Positions 16,468 to 25,773 are shown, counted from the first letter of the stretch. The stretch is DNA of 36,709 nt from CAUZSN01 sp963582345 (GCA_963582345.1 CAUZSN010000012.1:1-36709), one strand, 5' to 3'. Notes: generated by a model from the sequence alone, not told the origin. Numbers and translations are program-made.

Positions 16468-16555
16468 GGACTGAAGCAGCACCACTAGTAAAGACAAGCG
16501 TTTTCGGAACATTCGTTATGCCGATGTTGCACTGCGCGGTGTAATATGATTGTCG

Positions 16556-17611
16556 ATGAATAATCTGAATGATTACGATTACAACCTGCCCGAAGAACTG
16601 ATCGCGAAAGAACCGCTTCAGCAGCGGGATGCGTCGCGATTGTTCGTGTTTAATAGGAAATCTGGCAAGGTCGATCACTGTACGATCGGCGATCTGCTCG
16701 AATTGCTTCATCCCGGCGATTGTCTGGTGCTGAATGACACGCAGGTCCTTCCCGCTCGCCTGTTAGGAATACGAACCGCGACCGGTGGACGGTGGGAAGG
16801 CCTTTACTTGGGATGCAACGACTCGGGCGTCTGGCAACTTATCGGCCGGACTCGTGGCAAATTGAAGCGAGGTGAGCAAATCGCGGTTCATCGAGCACAC
16901 GATTTCGAGTCACCGGATCAGTTGAACTTGACGCTGCTCGAGTGTAATGCGGATGGTCTGTGGCTGGCTCGGGCCGATCGAGATGATGACGTTCTGGCGT
17001 TGTTGAAATGTTTCGGAACGGTTCCTTTGCCTCCCTACATTCGCCGGCAATTAGCAACTAGCACAGATTGGCAGCGATATCAAACACTTTATGCGCGTCA
17101 TCCCGGTTCTGTGGCGGCTCCGACCGCAGGGCTTCATTTCACAGACGAATTGTTGGCCGCCTGTCAGCAGCACGGCATTCAGCACGTTTGGATCACTTTG
17201 CATATCGGGATCGACACATTCCGGCCAATTGCGACAGACAAGCTGAGTGAGCATCGCATGCATTCGGAATGGTGCGAGCTTTCTGTCGAAACTGCTGAAA
17301 AGCTGAATTCGACTCGATCCCAGGGTGGCCGGATCGTCGCCGTTGGCACGACCACAGTGCGTACTTTAGAAACTGCGGTGGCTGATAACCGTCTGAATGC
17401 TTGGCGGGGGAAAACAGACTTATTCATTCATCCGCCGTATAGGTTTCAGATAGTTGACTGCCTGTTGACGAACTTCCATTTGCCGCGTTCCAGTTTGTTT
17501 GTCCTGGTGTGTGCATTTGCTGGAACGGCCTCTCTACAACAGGCTTATGCGACAGCGGCTCAGAATAAATATCGGTTTTACAGCTACGGAGATGCGATGT
17601 TGATCCTATAA
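16556..17611 (+). CDS. queA: S-adenosylmethionine:tRNA ribosyltransferase-isomerase QueA
   Basis: Makes epoxyqueuosine in tRNA by transferring the ribosyl part of SAM onto preQ1 at the wobble base. At 351 aa it is of family length. Visible blocks are YNLPEELIAKEPLQQRDASRL at the start, LNDTQVLPARL, GTVPLPPYIRR, RHPGSVAAPTAGLHFT and LITNFHLPRSS-like LTNFHLPRSSLFVLVCAFAG near the end. The ATG at 16556 is preferred; a TTG two codons earlier is possible. tgt and queG are not in the window. Its 3' side faces a pseudogene cluster. Confidence 0.97.
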   Translation: MNNLNDYDYNLPEELIAKEPLQQRDASRLFVFNRKSGKVDHCTIGDLLELLHPGDCLVLNDTQVLPARLLGIRTATGGRWEGLYLGCNDSGVWQLIGRTRGKLKRGEQIAVHRAHDFESPDQLNLTLLECNADGLWLARADRDDDVLALLKCFGTVPLPPYIRRQLATSTDWQRYQTLYARHPGSVAAPTAGLHFTDELLAACQQHGIQHVWITLHIGIDTFRPIATDKLSEHRMHSEWCELSVETAEKLNSTRSQGGRIVAVGTTTVRTLETAVADNRLNAWRGKTDLFIHPPYRFQIVDCLLTNFHLPRSSLFVLVCAFAGTASLQQAYATAAQNKYRFYSYGDAMLIL

Positions 17612-17685
17612 ACCTCTCTCCCACTGCAAGCGGGAATAGATTCTCTTCTCGATCCTTCCCTTGATGACGCCGTTGTGACTCGGGG

Positions 17686-17916
17686 TCAGAATTTTTGGAT
17701 GGCCCGGACGGCTTTGAAGCACTTGTCCAGATCGACTGGTTTGACGACACAAGCGTTGGCTTTCAGATCATAGCTTTCGACGTTATCTCGTTCCTCGCCG
17801 CACGTTATTTTCGATTTTCCTTGTGCCAGTGCCTCAAAAGTCAACTTGGCGTCCGTGTCGCTGTTTTCGACCAACAGAATTTCGATTGGTCAGCTGCAGC
17901 TTAACTCGTCACTCAT
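17686..17916 (-). pseudogene. Broken CheY/Rcp1-like response regulator
   Basis: The minus strand from the ATG at 17916 reads MSDELSCS, a TGA at codon 9, then PIEILLVENSDTDAKLTFEALAQGKSKI, which is the beta1-alpha1 part of a receiver domain (ILLVE-S-TDA). It jumps after about ten further residues to ESYDLKANACVVKPVDLDKCFKAVRAIQKF, the beta5-alpha5 end of the same domain with the conserved KP. The stretch between, carrying the phosphoacceptor aspartate and the Thr/Ser switch (roughly 70 residues), is deleted. So the gene has a nonsense codon and an internal deletion, and the tail after QKF is cut short. The family is the single-domain Rcp1-type regulator that usually sits beside a phytochrome-like kinase; none is visible here. 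Confidence 0.75.
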
Positions 17917-17941
17917 TGCAGGTCTTTGTTCTTGACTCTAA

Positions 17942-18250
17942 AAACTGCGCAAGTCGAGGACAAAGGATTGCAAAGGAAGGAAGGTAACGGCTGATGCCGA
18001 TTCATGGGAAGGCATTGACCACAGCCTATTTGATAAGTTGCGAAAGTTACGACGCCCGAAGGCGAGCAATCTCAGCGTCCTAGCATACATTGTCTTCAGC
18101 TGGACGCCGCCCTGCGCAACATGGCCCGCACAGACACCCTCTTTGTCCGGTTTTCGCAATGTTAACGACGTCGGTGATCCATTCGTTAATCGAATTGTCG
18201 AGTACTGCCAAGAACATCAACTGCAGACCAATACGCGGCCAGGTACGTAA
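17942..18250 (+). pseudogene. recQ: Remnant of recQ: linker and HRDC domain only
   Basis: One frame reads a basic linker, then SWEGIDHSLFDKLRKLRR and LSVLAYIVFS; the adjacent frame from 18103 continues DAALRNMARTD; the first frame resumes with SLSGFRNVNDVGD and RIVEYCQEHQLQTN before TAA at 18248-18250. Joined, this is the HRDC domain pattern of RecQ helicases (LF..LR..R, YIVFSDA-LR-MA, F..V.GVG). Two frame shifts interrupt it, an in-frame TAA stands directly upstream (17939-17941), and the helicase core of about 500 residues is absent. It abuts the response-regulator wreck and is convergent with folC, 13 bases from its stop. Confidence 0.72.
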
Positions 18251-18263
18251 ATTGACCTCATTG

Positions 18264-19670
18264 TCACTGTTGTGAAATATGCAGCTTGCGGCACGATTTG
18301 ATGTGGTCGACCATCAATTCACGAATCTCTACCGCGATAAAGAAGGAGCCGGTGACGCAGATTAGATCATCGTTGCTTGCTAGACGATTTGCTAGCTTCC
18401 ATGCGCTGGACGGATCGGATGCCACGTGCACTGGGTATTCCGACAACGATTGGGTCATCCGGTGTAGTTCTTCAACCGGGACTCCACGAGGATTATTGAG
18501 GTATTGCGTGAGGATCACCGTGTCGAACGGAGGCATCAGTAATCGTAACAGTCCAGAGACATCTTTATCTTTTGTCGCCGCAAAGATCAGGATCCTGTGA
18601 CGTGCGTCAAAGCTGCAATCGAGCGTTTTCAGCAGAGCACTGACGGAGTCCCAATTGTGGGCGGCGTCGACGACAACGGTGGGTTTGTGACTAAGTACTT
18701 CGATGCGTAACGGACATTTTACGGCAGCCATCCCATCATAAACTGCTTGCTGAGGGATCTCCCAACCTCGTTCTGAAAGCGTGTCGACTATGCCCACGGC
18801 GACAGATGCATTCTGCGCTTGGTGCTCGCCCAACAGTGGCAATGGAAGTTCAGGCCAGTTATGCATCCAAGTATGAACGTCAAGGCCCGACATTCTAATC
18901 ACGTTTTCGACGATTTCGTTTTCCGAACGGTCGGAGTTATAGCGGTAGTGAATGTCACGACCAAGTTGCCGCAGCGGAGCATTACAGTCACGGCAGGTAT
19001 TTTCAATCTCTGTCCTCGCATCCGGATGCAAGGCCCCGCTAATTACTGGGACCTTAGGTTTGATGATTCCAGCTTTCTCACGCGCAATCGTGGCAATTTC
19101 ACTGCCCAACAATTTGGTGTGATCGCGGCTGATACTGGTCATCGCTACGACTTCCGGATTACATATGTTTGTTGCATCAAGGCGTCCCCCCAAACCGACT
19201 TCCAATACGACCACATCAACCTGCTGCTGCTCGAAGAACAACCAGGCTATGGCCGTTGCTATTTCGAAGTAAGTTGGATTCATTCGCTCCGGTGTTCGAT
19301 CCATTATCGTCACCGGATCGGCAACTTGATTGACCAGATCGACGAGTTGCACTGGCGTGGGAGGAACTCCATTCACCAACATCCGTTCCTCAAACGACTC
19401 GATATGTGGCGACGTAAACAGTCCCACGCGATAGCCAGATGCCGAAAGAAATTCCGAAACCATAACCGCCGTCGAACCTTTGCCTTTTGTTCCCGCGATA
19501 TGAACGGCCGGCAGGTGGTTTTGGGGATTGCCTAACAATGACAGAAAGTGTCTGGTTCGGTCCAGTTTGAAGTCGCTGGACGAATAGTTACCGCTGTGGA
19601 CCCGTTCGTAATTGATGCGTCCGAAGAGGTATTCAATTACCTGCTCATAACTTTCGAAGGTTCCCTGCAT
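18264..19670 (-). CDS. folC: Folylpolyglutamate/dihydrofolate synthase FolC
   Basis: Mur-ligase-family enzyme that adds L-glutamate to dihydropteroate or folate using ATP. The 468-aa protein has the P-loop AGTKGKGST (59-67), GLFTSPHIESFEERM, VVLEVGLGGRLDATN, the DHTKLLG segment, and the C-terminal VVDAAHNWDS followed by IFAATKDKD. The chosen start, ATG at 19670 (MQGTFESYEQVIEYLFGRIN), fits where FolC proteins begin; the frame extends to 19748 with a basic, unlike-family leader. folP, the enzyme one step earlier in folate synthesis, lies 5 kb away on the other strand. It is a little longer than the usual 420-430 aa because of an inserted segment before the P-loop. Confidence 0.95.
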   Translation of the reverse strand: MQGTFESYEQVIEYLFGRINYERVHSGNYSSSDFKLDRTRHFLSLLGNPQNHLPAVHIAGTKGKGSTAVMVSEFLSASGYRVGLFTSPHIESFEERMLVNGVPPTPVQLVDLVNQVADPVTIMDRTPERMNPTYFEIATAIAWLFFEQQQVDVVVLEVGLGGRLDATNICNPEVVAMTSISRDHTKLLGSEIATIAREKAGIIKPKVPVISGALHPDARTEIENTCRDCNAPLRQLGRDIHYRYNSDRSENEIVENVIRMSGLDVHTWMHNWPELPLPLLGEHQAQNASVAVGIVDTLSERGWEIPQQAVYDGMAAVKCPLRIEVLSHKPTVVVDAAHNWDSVSALLKTLDCSFDARHRILIFAATKDKDVSGLLRLLMPPFDTVILTQYLNNPRGVPVEELHRMTQSLSEYPVHVASDPSSAWKLANRLASNDDLICVTGSFFIAVEIRELMVDHIKSCRKLHISQQ

Positions 19671-20161
19671 CAGCTTCGCTCGTCCTCGGTGATATAGCAC
19701 CTTGAAATCGCCCCGAATAACTCGCAGAGCCCCCTTGCGCATAACCACCTACGACGCTGTCATCAAGATCGGGACATTCGGAGTTTTTCTCAATTTCACT
19801 GAATCCCGCAAAAAAATCAATCCTTCGCTGCTGAAGAATAGGACTGGGTCTTAATAGCTTTTACACAGTTCCGTCGCTTTACCTTGGAAAGAGCTGCTGC
19901 GAGGCACGCGGTTTGCGTGCAAGAAGTCTGGTTCTACTTTCAGAGACTATTTGGTTTATGCGCACTGATGAGATCAAATATAGTTCACAGCGATTTCCGA
20001 AGCCGGCACTCGTTCTTTTGAAACGGTCACGGACGAACACATCCAAGACGAATCTTGCAGGTCGAATGACGAACGCTATACTGAGACTCGTCAATGAAAA
20101 CTGACCCGGCGGCGGTGTGACGCCACAATGCGCCGGATCGGCTGCCGTAATGAAATTAGTT
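19671..20161. other. Non-coding gap before tRNA-Leu
   Basis: About 490 bases without a convincing gene. Short open frames on both strands (up to about 70 codons) have no recognisable motif or start context. Upstream promoters for folC and for the tRNA must lie here, but I could not pick out a confident pair of hexamers. Confidence 0.5.
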
Positions 20162-20247
<86 letters not shown>

Positions 20248-20582
20248 TTTGACTGAACTTGTCAGTAGTTGCAGTCTCCTGCAAGAAATGTTTCCCTATG
20301 CGCGTCGCAGTTTTTTAGCTCCATGTGACGTGAAATGCTTGCCTACCGTAATCAATCATCCACGGCAGCCGTTGCAATGGCTGGATCGTAACAAACACTC
20401 GCTGACACGCAGCTTCAGGCCCAGTACGATGTCATCAAAAATGATCATGCAATTCAGCGGATCGTATGAATTGGATGAGGACGATCCCAATAGGGTGGAT
20501 TTGCATCCATCGGGTGATGATCGAACATTTGAAGAAACTGGATGATCTTCTTGTCAACTTATCAAATGGTTTCTACAGCGAT
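20248..20582. other. Gap between tRNA-Leu and the MFS gene
   Basis: A 98-codon frame starting at 20249 and an in-frame 5' extension of the MFS gene to 20466 cover this stretch, but neither looks like protein: no hydrophobic pattern, no motif and no ribosome-binding site. I see no tRNA, terminator hairpin or repeat here. Confidence 0.4.
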
Positions 20583-21926
20583 ATGAGCTCGGATCAACAA
20601 GGAACGTCTCTATCTGCTAAGTCCTCGGCGAGCGATTATGGCACGTCGGACCGCTGGTTCGTGCTGCTATGGCTGGCGTTGGACTATTTCGTGCTGTACT
20701 TGCACCGGAACGTAATCAACTTTGTGCAACCGCCGCTCAAGGATGAACTGCAAATTAGCGACTCGCAGATTGGCGATCTGCAGATGGCATTCCTTTTGGC
20801 TTATGCTTTTTCCCAACTATTTGTCGGATATCTCGGAGACCGTTTTCATCGGCGGACCGTGCTGTTGATCAGCCTGACGGCCAGTATTTTTTCCCTAGCG
20901 GGAATGGGCTTGGCGGGAAGTTTTTCGACGCTGATCGTCCTGCGAATTGTCTTGGGTGTTGCCCAATCGGCCAGTGTGCCAGCCATTGCGGGCGTAATGG
21001 CGGATTGTTTCACACCTCGTACTCGCTCTACAGCCGTCGGAATTTATTTGGTGTCCCAGAACATCGCACTGATTGTGGCGGGATGGGTGGGTGGTGAAAT
21101 TGCCGATCTCCCCCCATGGAAACTGTCGGTTGCATGGCTTGGCACTGGACCGATTCTGATCAGCGGTTGGCGGATCGCGATGATATTCTTCAGCATCATT
21201 GGCACTTTTGTTGTGTTGGGTATGTACCTGTTCCTGCGTGAACCCGCCCGGACGGAACGCGAAACCGGACGGGGGCTTGGTGTAGAAGGCGCTTCGATTG
21301 GGAACACGACTTGGAACGTCATTAAGGTTCGCGCCTATCTACTGTTGGCCATTGCATTTGTACTGTTTTGTGTCATCACAAATGCACGAGAAATGTGGTT
21401 GGCCAGGTACTTTTACGATGTGCTCGGCATGAAGTTGGGGGAAGCTGGTCGCTTCGCGACGCTCTACGTTCAATCCAGCACTATTGCAGGCCTGTTTGTC
21501 GGTGGAGTGTGGGCTGACAATTGGGCGAGGCGTATGAAAGCGGGCCGCATGTTAGTACAAGCAATTGGGTTCGCGTTGCTTGTACCAGCCTTTGTCATAT
21601 TGGGAGCGACCACGTACACGCCTCTTTTGATCGCGTCTATGCTGGCCATCGGATTTGGAACCGGGATCTACGTTACTAATCTGTGGGCAACAACTTTCGA
21701 TGTCGTCGACCCCGCTGCTCGTTCGACGGCTACCGCATTCTTGAACGTCGCTTCCATGTTGGCCGCCCCAACTTCACGAGCCATTGGGTACGGGTTAGAC
21801 AACAAATGGTTTGGTTTAGGACAGATATTCTCGGGACTAGGTCTGGTAGCGCTTGTGACCGTGGCTGTGCTTGTACTCAACGTCATAGTATTCGTGCCCC
21901 GTGACTATCGAGGACCGTTGAAGTGA
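20583..21926 (+). CDS. Major facilitator superfamily transporter
   Basis: Secondary transporter of about 447 aa with twelve predicted membrane helices in two halves. The first half has the MFS loop 2-3 signature in FVGYLGDRFHRRTVLL and loop 4 in LRIVLGVAQSASVPA; a related loop occurs in the second half around GGVWADNWARRMKAG. The start was taken as the ATG at 20583, since TM1 begins about 25 residues later (WFVLLWLALDYFVLYL) and the extension upstream is not transporter-like; ATG at 20517 is an alternative. The fold resembles sugar-phosphate or organic-acid carriers, but the substrate is not readable. The downstream neighbours include L-rhamnose isomerase, so a sugar or sugar acid is a reasonable guess. 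Confidence 0.88.
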   Translation: MSSDQQGTSLSAKSSASDYGTSDRWFVLLWLALDYFVLYLHRNVINFVQPPLKDELQISDSQIGDLQMAFLLAYAFSQLFVGYLGDRFHRRTVLLISLTASIFSLAGMGLAGSFSTLIVLRIVLGVAQSASVPAIAGVMADCFTPRTRSTAVGIYLVSQNIALIVAGWVGGEIADLPPWKLSVAWLGTGPILISGWRIAMIFFSIIGTFVVLGMYLFLREPARTERETGRGLGVEGASIGNTTWNVIKVRAYLLLAIAFVLFCVITNAREMWLARYFYDVLGMKLGEAGRFATLYVQSSTIAGLFVGGVWADNWARRMKAGRMLVQAIGFALLVPAFVILGATTYTPLLIASMLAIGFGTGIYVTNLWATTFDVVDPAARSTATAFLNVASMLAAPTSRAIGYGLDNKWFGLGQIFSGLGLVALVTVAVLVLNVIVFVPRDYRGPLK

Positions 21927-22027
21927 GTTCACCGATCGAGAACGATGTTGAATTCGTGCTTGGTGCATGTCAAATAGAAAACACCGAGGTAAAGATTAAC
22001 TCGAAATACGCGTCAATTAACTGCTGA
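21923..22027 (+). CDS. Possible 34-codon ORF coupled to the MFS gene
   Basis: A GTG start overlaps the MFS stop (GTGA at 21923-21926) and AGGA lies 8 bases upstream, a better translation signal than most genes here have. The frame (begins MSSPIENDVEFVLGACQIEN) ends at TGA 22025-22027. No family is recognised. It may be a genuine small protein, or the first codons of a gene whose rest was lost when the sequence beyond about 22030 was brought in. Confidence 0.3.
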   Translation: MSSPIENDVEFVLGACQIENTEVKINSKYASINC

Positions 22028-22057
22028 AACAGTAGGATTCCACAGGCCAAGACTCCT

Positions 22058-23338
22058 ATGGCACGACCATTTCGCATTGCTGCCATCGTTACGACCTATT
22101 TTCCCAACAGCCACGCCGGTGTGCTGGCAACCAAGTTTCTGCGCGGATTCCCCACTGATGACGGACTCATCGCTCCCCGAACTCAAGTGGCTTCGTTGTT
22201 CATCGACCAAATTCATGACCGTGATATCGGCCTGCAGCTCGCGCACGATTTCGACATCCCGGTATACGAGAGCATTCGTTCAGCACTCACTCTCGGTAGC
22301 TCCCAATTGGCCGTGGATGCCGTCTTGCTGATTGGCGAACACGGTGACTACCCGCGCACAGCTCTGGGACAGGAAATGCTGCCCCGCCGCTACTTCTTCG
22401 AACAGATATGCGGAGTGATCGCCGAAGCAAACCGCCCCATTCCGGTGTTCAACGACAAGCACTTGTCTTATCGTTGGGACGACGCGCAGTGGATGTACGA
22501 AAACGCAAGGAAGCTTGGCATACCACTGTGGGCGGGTTCGGCTTTACCCGTATCCTGGCGCCGGCCCAACTGGGAACATCCACTCGGCGAACCGATGGAC
22601 CAGGCCTGCTCCATTGGCTTCCACATGCTGGAACGCTACGGCTTCCACGGCCTGGAATGCTTGCAGTGCCAGGTGGAACGGCGACAAGGAGGTGAAACCG
22701 GCGTACGTCGGGTCCAGTGCCTGTCCGGAGAAAAGGTCTGGCAGGCGACCGATGAAGGTCGTTGGTCCAGAGAACTGGGCGAGTCTGCCTTGCATGCAAT
22801 TGAGAATGGACCCGACCGACTCAACCCGGACCAGGTCGACGACCCGCACGTCTTTCTGATTGAGTACTGCGATGGGCTCGAGGCGGCTGTCCTGATGCTG
22901 GGTGATAATGACTACGTGCAGAAATTTGCCTATGCAGGCAAGCGCGGCCAGACCATCGACGCGTTTGAATTCAACATCGATTCGGGGTCCAGCTACGCTA
23001 TGTTCAGCTATCTGGGACTCAATATTGAGGACTTCTTTCTGACCGGCACACCGCCCAGTCCGCTCGAGCGCACCTATTTAACCACGGGCATTCTGGAAGC
23101 AGCTATGATTTCGCACGGCAGAGGTGGACAAGGTGTCGAAACTCCGCACCTGGCCATTTCCTACTCACCCTGCCCGAGTCCTTGCCGACGTCCGGTGGGA
23201 GAACGACCGACCGGCACGAGCCTGGAATCCTGGCCCATGATGGAACCTGGAACCACTCCGGCGGCTGTATCGATACCTGTCTCGCGTGATGGAAGGACCG
23301 ACACGGGCATGGCTAAGTCAGAATGCGCTGATCGCTGA
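22058..23338 (+). CDS. Conserved protein of unknown function
   Basis: The 426-aa soluble protein has no signal peptide or membrane segment. I recognise the sequence type as one found as single copies in planctomycetes and some soil bacteria next to sugar or secondary-metabolism genes, but I know of no established function. Distinct blocks are TTYFPNSHAGVLATKFLRGF near the start, LLIGEHGDYPRT, RRYFFEQICGV, PVFNDKHLSYRWDDA and ETPHLAISYSP near the end. The early part looks Rossmann-like (sugar- or nucleotide-binding fold). The last 60 residues are proline-rich and may be a frameshifted or extended tail. No ribosome-binding site precedes the ATG at 22058. Its 3' end overlaps the convergent rhamnose isomerase by 21 bases. 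Spot counts suggest higher GC than neighbouring genes. Confidence 0.75.
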   Translation: MARPFRIAAIVTTYFPNSHAGVLATKFLRGFPTDDGLIAPRTQVASLFIDQIHDRDIGLQLAHDFDIPVYESIRSALTLGSSQLAVDAVLLIGEHGDYPRTALGQEMLPRRYFFEQICGVIAEANRPIPVFNDKHLSYRWDDAQWMYENARKLGIPLWAGSALPVSWRRPNWEHPLGEPMDQACSIGFHMLERYGFHGLECLQCQVERRQGGETGVRRVQCLSGEKVWQATDEGRWSRELGESALHAIENGPDRLNPDQVDDPHVFLIEYCDGLEAAVLMLGDNDYVQKFAYAGKRGQTIDAFEFNIDSGSSYAMFSYLGLNIEDFFLTGTPPSPLERTYLTTGILEAAMISHGRGGQGVETPHLAISYSPCPSPCRRPVGERPTGTSLESWPMMEPGTTPAAVSIPVSRDGRTDTGMAKSECADR

Positions 23339-24523
23339 GCGGTCGCCGATGCCTAGTCCCTTCCGCTTAGCGGTGCGCTCGGTGGCCAATTTATTGACAA
23401 TACCGCTGTTGCGCAGTTTCTGGATCGGATCAGATGCCAGTCCTTGCTGGCGCCGCCAGCGTGCGACCATCGGTCGCACATCCGTTTCGAACGCGGTCCG
23501 CAGAATACGCTCGGCGGTAACGATGTCACCTTTCTTCTGCGCCGGTGCAAGTGCCCGACGATCGACGATTACCGCCTTGGCGTAAAGGTCCTGAGCCGTC
23601 ATCACAGTCTGGATCATTGCCTCGAGCTTCGGTTTAATGTTGTGACTCTGATCAATCATGTAGGCCAGTTTCGGGTTCTTGCCTGTGTCGAATATGTGTT
23701 GTTCGATTTGATCGAAGATGCGAAACACCGCATACGGATCGATCGAGCCAATCGTCAAGTCGTCATCGGCGTACTTTCGGTCATTGAAGTGAAACCCGCC
23801 CAGCATTTTTTCACCTAGTAGAAGAGTGACAATCTGTTCAATGTTGCACCCCGGCAGATGATGTCCCGTATCGACCAGCACCTTGGCATTCCGTCCGGCG
23901 TATTTCGCCAATAGATAGGCCATGCCCCAATCGGCGATATCTGTGTGGTAAAAAGCCGGCTCGAATGGCTTGTACTCGACCAATAACGTCATGCCGCGCG
24001 GCATGGCGTTGTGGATCTTACGAAAGGCAGTTTTGAGGTCATCCCAGCGTCGGCTGATGGAGTCCTGGCCCGGATAATTGGTTCCGTCTGCCAGCCACAT
24101 CGACAAAAACTTCGACTTGACCACCTTGCCGATCTCAATGCTATCGAGTGTGTGGTTCAGTGCCGTCGTGCGTGCCTTACGGTCCGGCGAGCAGAACGAG
24201 CCGAGCTTGTAACACTGATGCTGAAACACATTTGGGTTGATCGCCCCGATACGCGTGCCATACTTGCGGGCCAGCCGGGCGATCTTCTGCGGGTCGGTAC
24301 CCGGCTCGAAGTCCCAGAGCACGTGCACGGCTACAGTCGGACAGGCACCGGTCAGCCGATGCACCAGGCCCGCGTCGTGTAGCTTGTCCTCAAGGTCCAC
24401 CGCAGCAGCTGGCTGGAAAAACTTGCCGAAACGCGTACCAGTATCGGCGAAACCCCAACTGGGCAGCTCAATTTTAAATCCATTCAACGCCTTGAAAACC
24501 CTGGCGTCATCACGCGCAGCCAT
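23318..24523 (-). CDS. L-rhamnose isomerase (RhaI type)
   Basis: TIM-barrel sugar isomerase converting L-rhamnose to L-rhamnulose, the first step of rhamnose use; this type (as in Pseudomonas stutzeri) also accepts rarer sugars. The 401-aa protein has metal-ligand candidates E183 (VEYK), D218 (VDTGHH), H245 (GGFHFND) and D291 (MIDQSH); the spacings 35, 27 and 46 equal those I recall for the four Mn ligands of the P. stutzeri enzyme. K185 and H221 are the expected active-site residues. An excellent AGGAGG lies 7 bases before the ATG at 24523. No rhamnulokinase or aldolase gene is next to it. It is convergent with, and overlaps by 21 bases, the unknown protein gene. Confidence 0.88.
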   Translation of the reverse strand: MAARDDARVFKALNGFKIELPSWGFADTGTRFGKFFQPAAAVDLEDKLHDAGLVHRLTGACPTVAVHVLWDFEPGTDPQKIARLARKYGTRIGAINPNVFQHQCYKLGSFCSPDRKARTTALNHTLDSIEIGKVVKSKFLSMWLADGTNYPGQDSISRRWDDLKTAFRKIHNAMPRGMTLLVEYKPFEPAFYHTDIADWGMAYLLAKYAGRNAKVLVDTGHHLPGCNIEQIVTLLLGEKMLGGFHFNDRKYADDDLTIGSIDPYAVFRIFDQIEQHIFDTGKNPKLAYMIDQSHNIKPKLEAMIQTVMTAQDLYAKAVIVDRRALAPAQKKGDIVTAERILRTAFETDVRPMVARWRRQQGLASDPIQKLRNSGIVNKLATERTAKRKGLGIGDRSAISAF

Positions 24524-24780
24524 CGGGCGTCCTCCTACATTTCGAGATGGAATGAGGTGTGCGTATTTGGCCGAGCCAGTGATTCTAATCGAGAAAACTG
24601 ACCAATGAGAAGAGGAATTTCTAAAAATGAGTTTACTTTGACAGAATTACCTCAACATGGAAAAACAACCATGCAATTCAAGAATGGCGGGTTTCTGACT
24701 GCGGCGTGTCGTAGTATTCTTAGAGGGTCCATAGTAGTCAGACAGCGACTTCATCTGTTCGATCCACCCGAGTCAGTCGG

Positions 24781-24786
24781 TATAAT
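24781..24786 (+). promoter_or_regulatory. Consensus -10 element upstream of folP
   Basis: TATAAT lies 55 bases before the chosen folP start. A weak -35 candidate (TTCGAT, 24758-24763) stands 17 bases upstream of it. The rest of the 318-base gap between the rhamnose isomerase start (24523) and folP (24842) holds no recognisable gene. Confidence 0.35.
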
Positions 24787-24841
24787 ATCCGTAATTGATG
24801 TGCATCATTCCCTGCTTCGCTTGGCTCACATTCACTATCTC

Positions 24842-25732
24842 ATGAATAGTTTTGATTTTAGTAAAAAACAGTCGGACGATCTTCTGCGGAAGTGGAGGGT
24901 CGGCTCGAAGGAATACTTGTTGGGTCGGTTTCCGATGATCATGGGAATTGTCAATGTTACCCCAGACAGTTTTTCTGACGGTGGCCATTTTCTCGAAACC
25001 CAAACGGCAGTGAAGCATGCGCTCAGTTTGTCCGAACAAGGCGCCGACATACTGGATATCGGCGGTGAATCGACTCGCCCTGGTTCCGAGTCGATTCCTG
25101 CAGCAGAAGAAATTCAACGCGTTATTCCTGTTATTGAGCAAGTTGGCCGGCAAACGGATGTACCGATGTCGATTGACACGACTAAGGCCGAAGTTGCACG
25201 GCAAGCGATCCAGGCAGGTGCCGTCATCGTGAACGATGTTTCGGGCCTCGGGTTCGATACTAAGATGGCTTATGTTTGTCGTGATGCCGACGTTGGCGTA
25301 ATTTGTGTGCATATGCAAGGTGTGCCGCAAACAATGCAGGACAATCCAACTTATGACGACGTCGTGGGCGAGATTTGTGGGTTCTTTTCACAGCGTTTAC
25401 AAGCGTTGGAAAATTTGGGAATTCCGCGCGAGCGACTAGTATTGGATCCCGGCATTGGCTTCGGAAAGACGAGCGATCACAATCTCGAAATTCTTGCCAA
25501 CATTCGACGGTTTCACGATTTAGGCCGACCGGTATTGGTTGGGCACTCACGCAAACGTTTTCTGGCGAGTGTGCTGGATTGTTCTGTGGACGATCGAACC
25601 CACGGCACCCTGGGAGTTGCCGTGGCCCTCGCCATGCAATCGACCGATATCATCCGCGTTCACGACGTCCAAGCGACCCGTAATGCACTGTTGGCTTGGC
25701 ACGCCATCGCTGATCGACTCGACACAAACTGA
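24842..25732 (+). CDS. folP: Dihydropteroate synthase FolP
   Basis: TIM-barrel enzyme that joins p-aminobenzoate to hydroxymethyl-dihydropterin diphosphate; it is the sulfonamide target. At 296 aa it carries all family motifs: NVTPDSFSDGG (38-48), GGESTRPG (74-81), SIDTTK (110-115), VNDVSG, HMQG, DPGIGFGK and GHSRKRF. The open frame reaches back to 24605, but the ATG at 24842 gives the usual length and the earlier part is not protein-like. No Shine-Dalgarno is seen. It is convergent with gpsA. Confidence 0.95.
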   Translation: MNSFDFSKKQSDDLLRKWRVGSKEYLLGRFPMIMGIVNVTPDSFSDGGHFLETQTAVKHALSLSEQGADILDIGGESTRPGSESIPAAEEIQRVIPVIEQVGRQTDVPMSIDTTKAEVARQAIQAGAVIVNDVSGLGFDTKMAYVCRDADVGVICVHMQGVPQTMQDNPTYDDVVGEICGFFSQRLQALENLGIPRERLVLDPGIGFGKTSDHNLEILANIRRFHDLGRPVLVGHSRKRFLASVLDCSVDDRTHGTLGVAVALAMQSTDIIRVHDVQATRNALLAWHAIADRLDTN

Positions 25733-25773
25733 TGCAATCGACCGAGAGCAAAGATCGCCAGGATTCTTTTCAT

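Noticed and set aside
18819..19535. 238-codon plus-strand open frame
   Set aside because: Antisense to folC, whose motifs are unmistakable; no protein-like features of its own.
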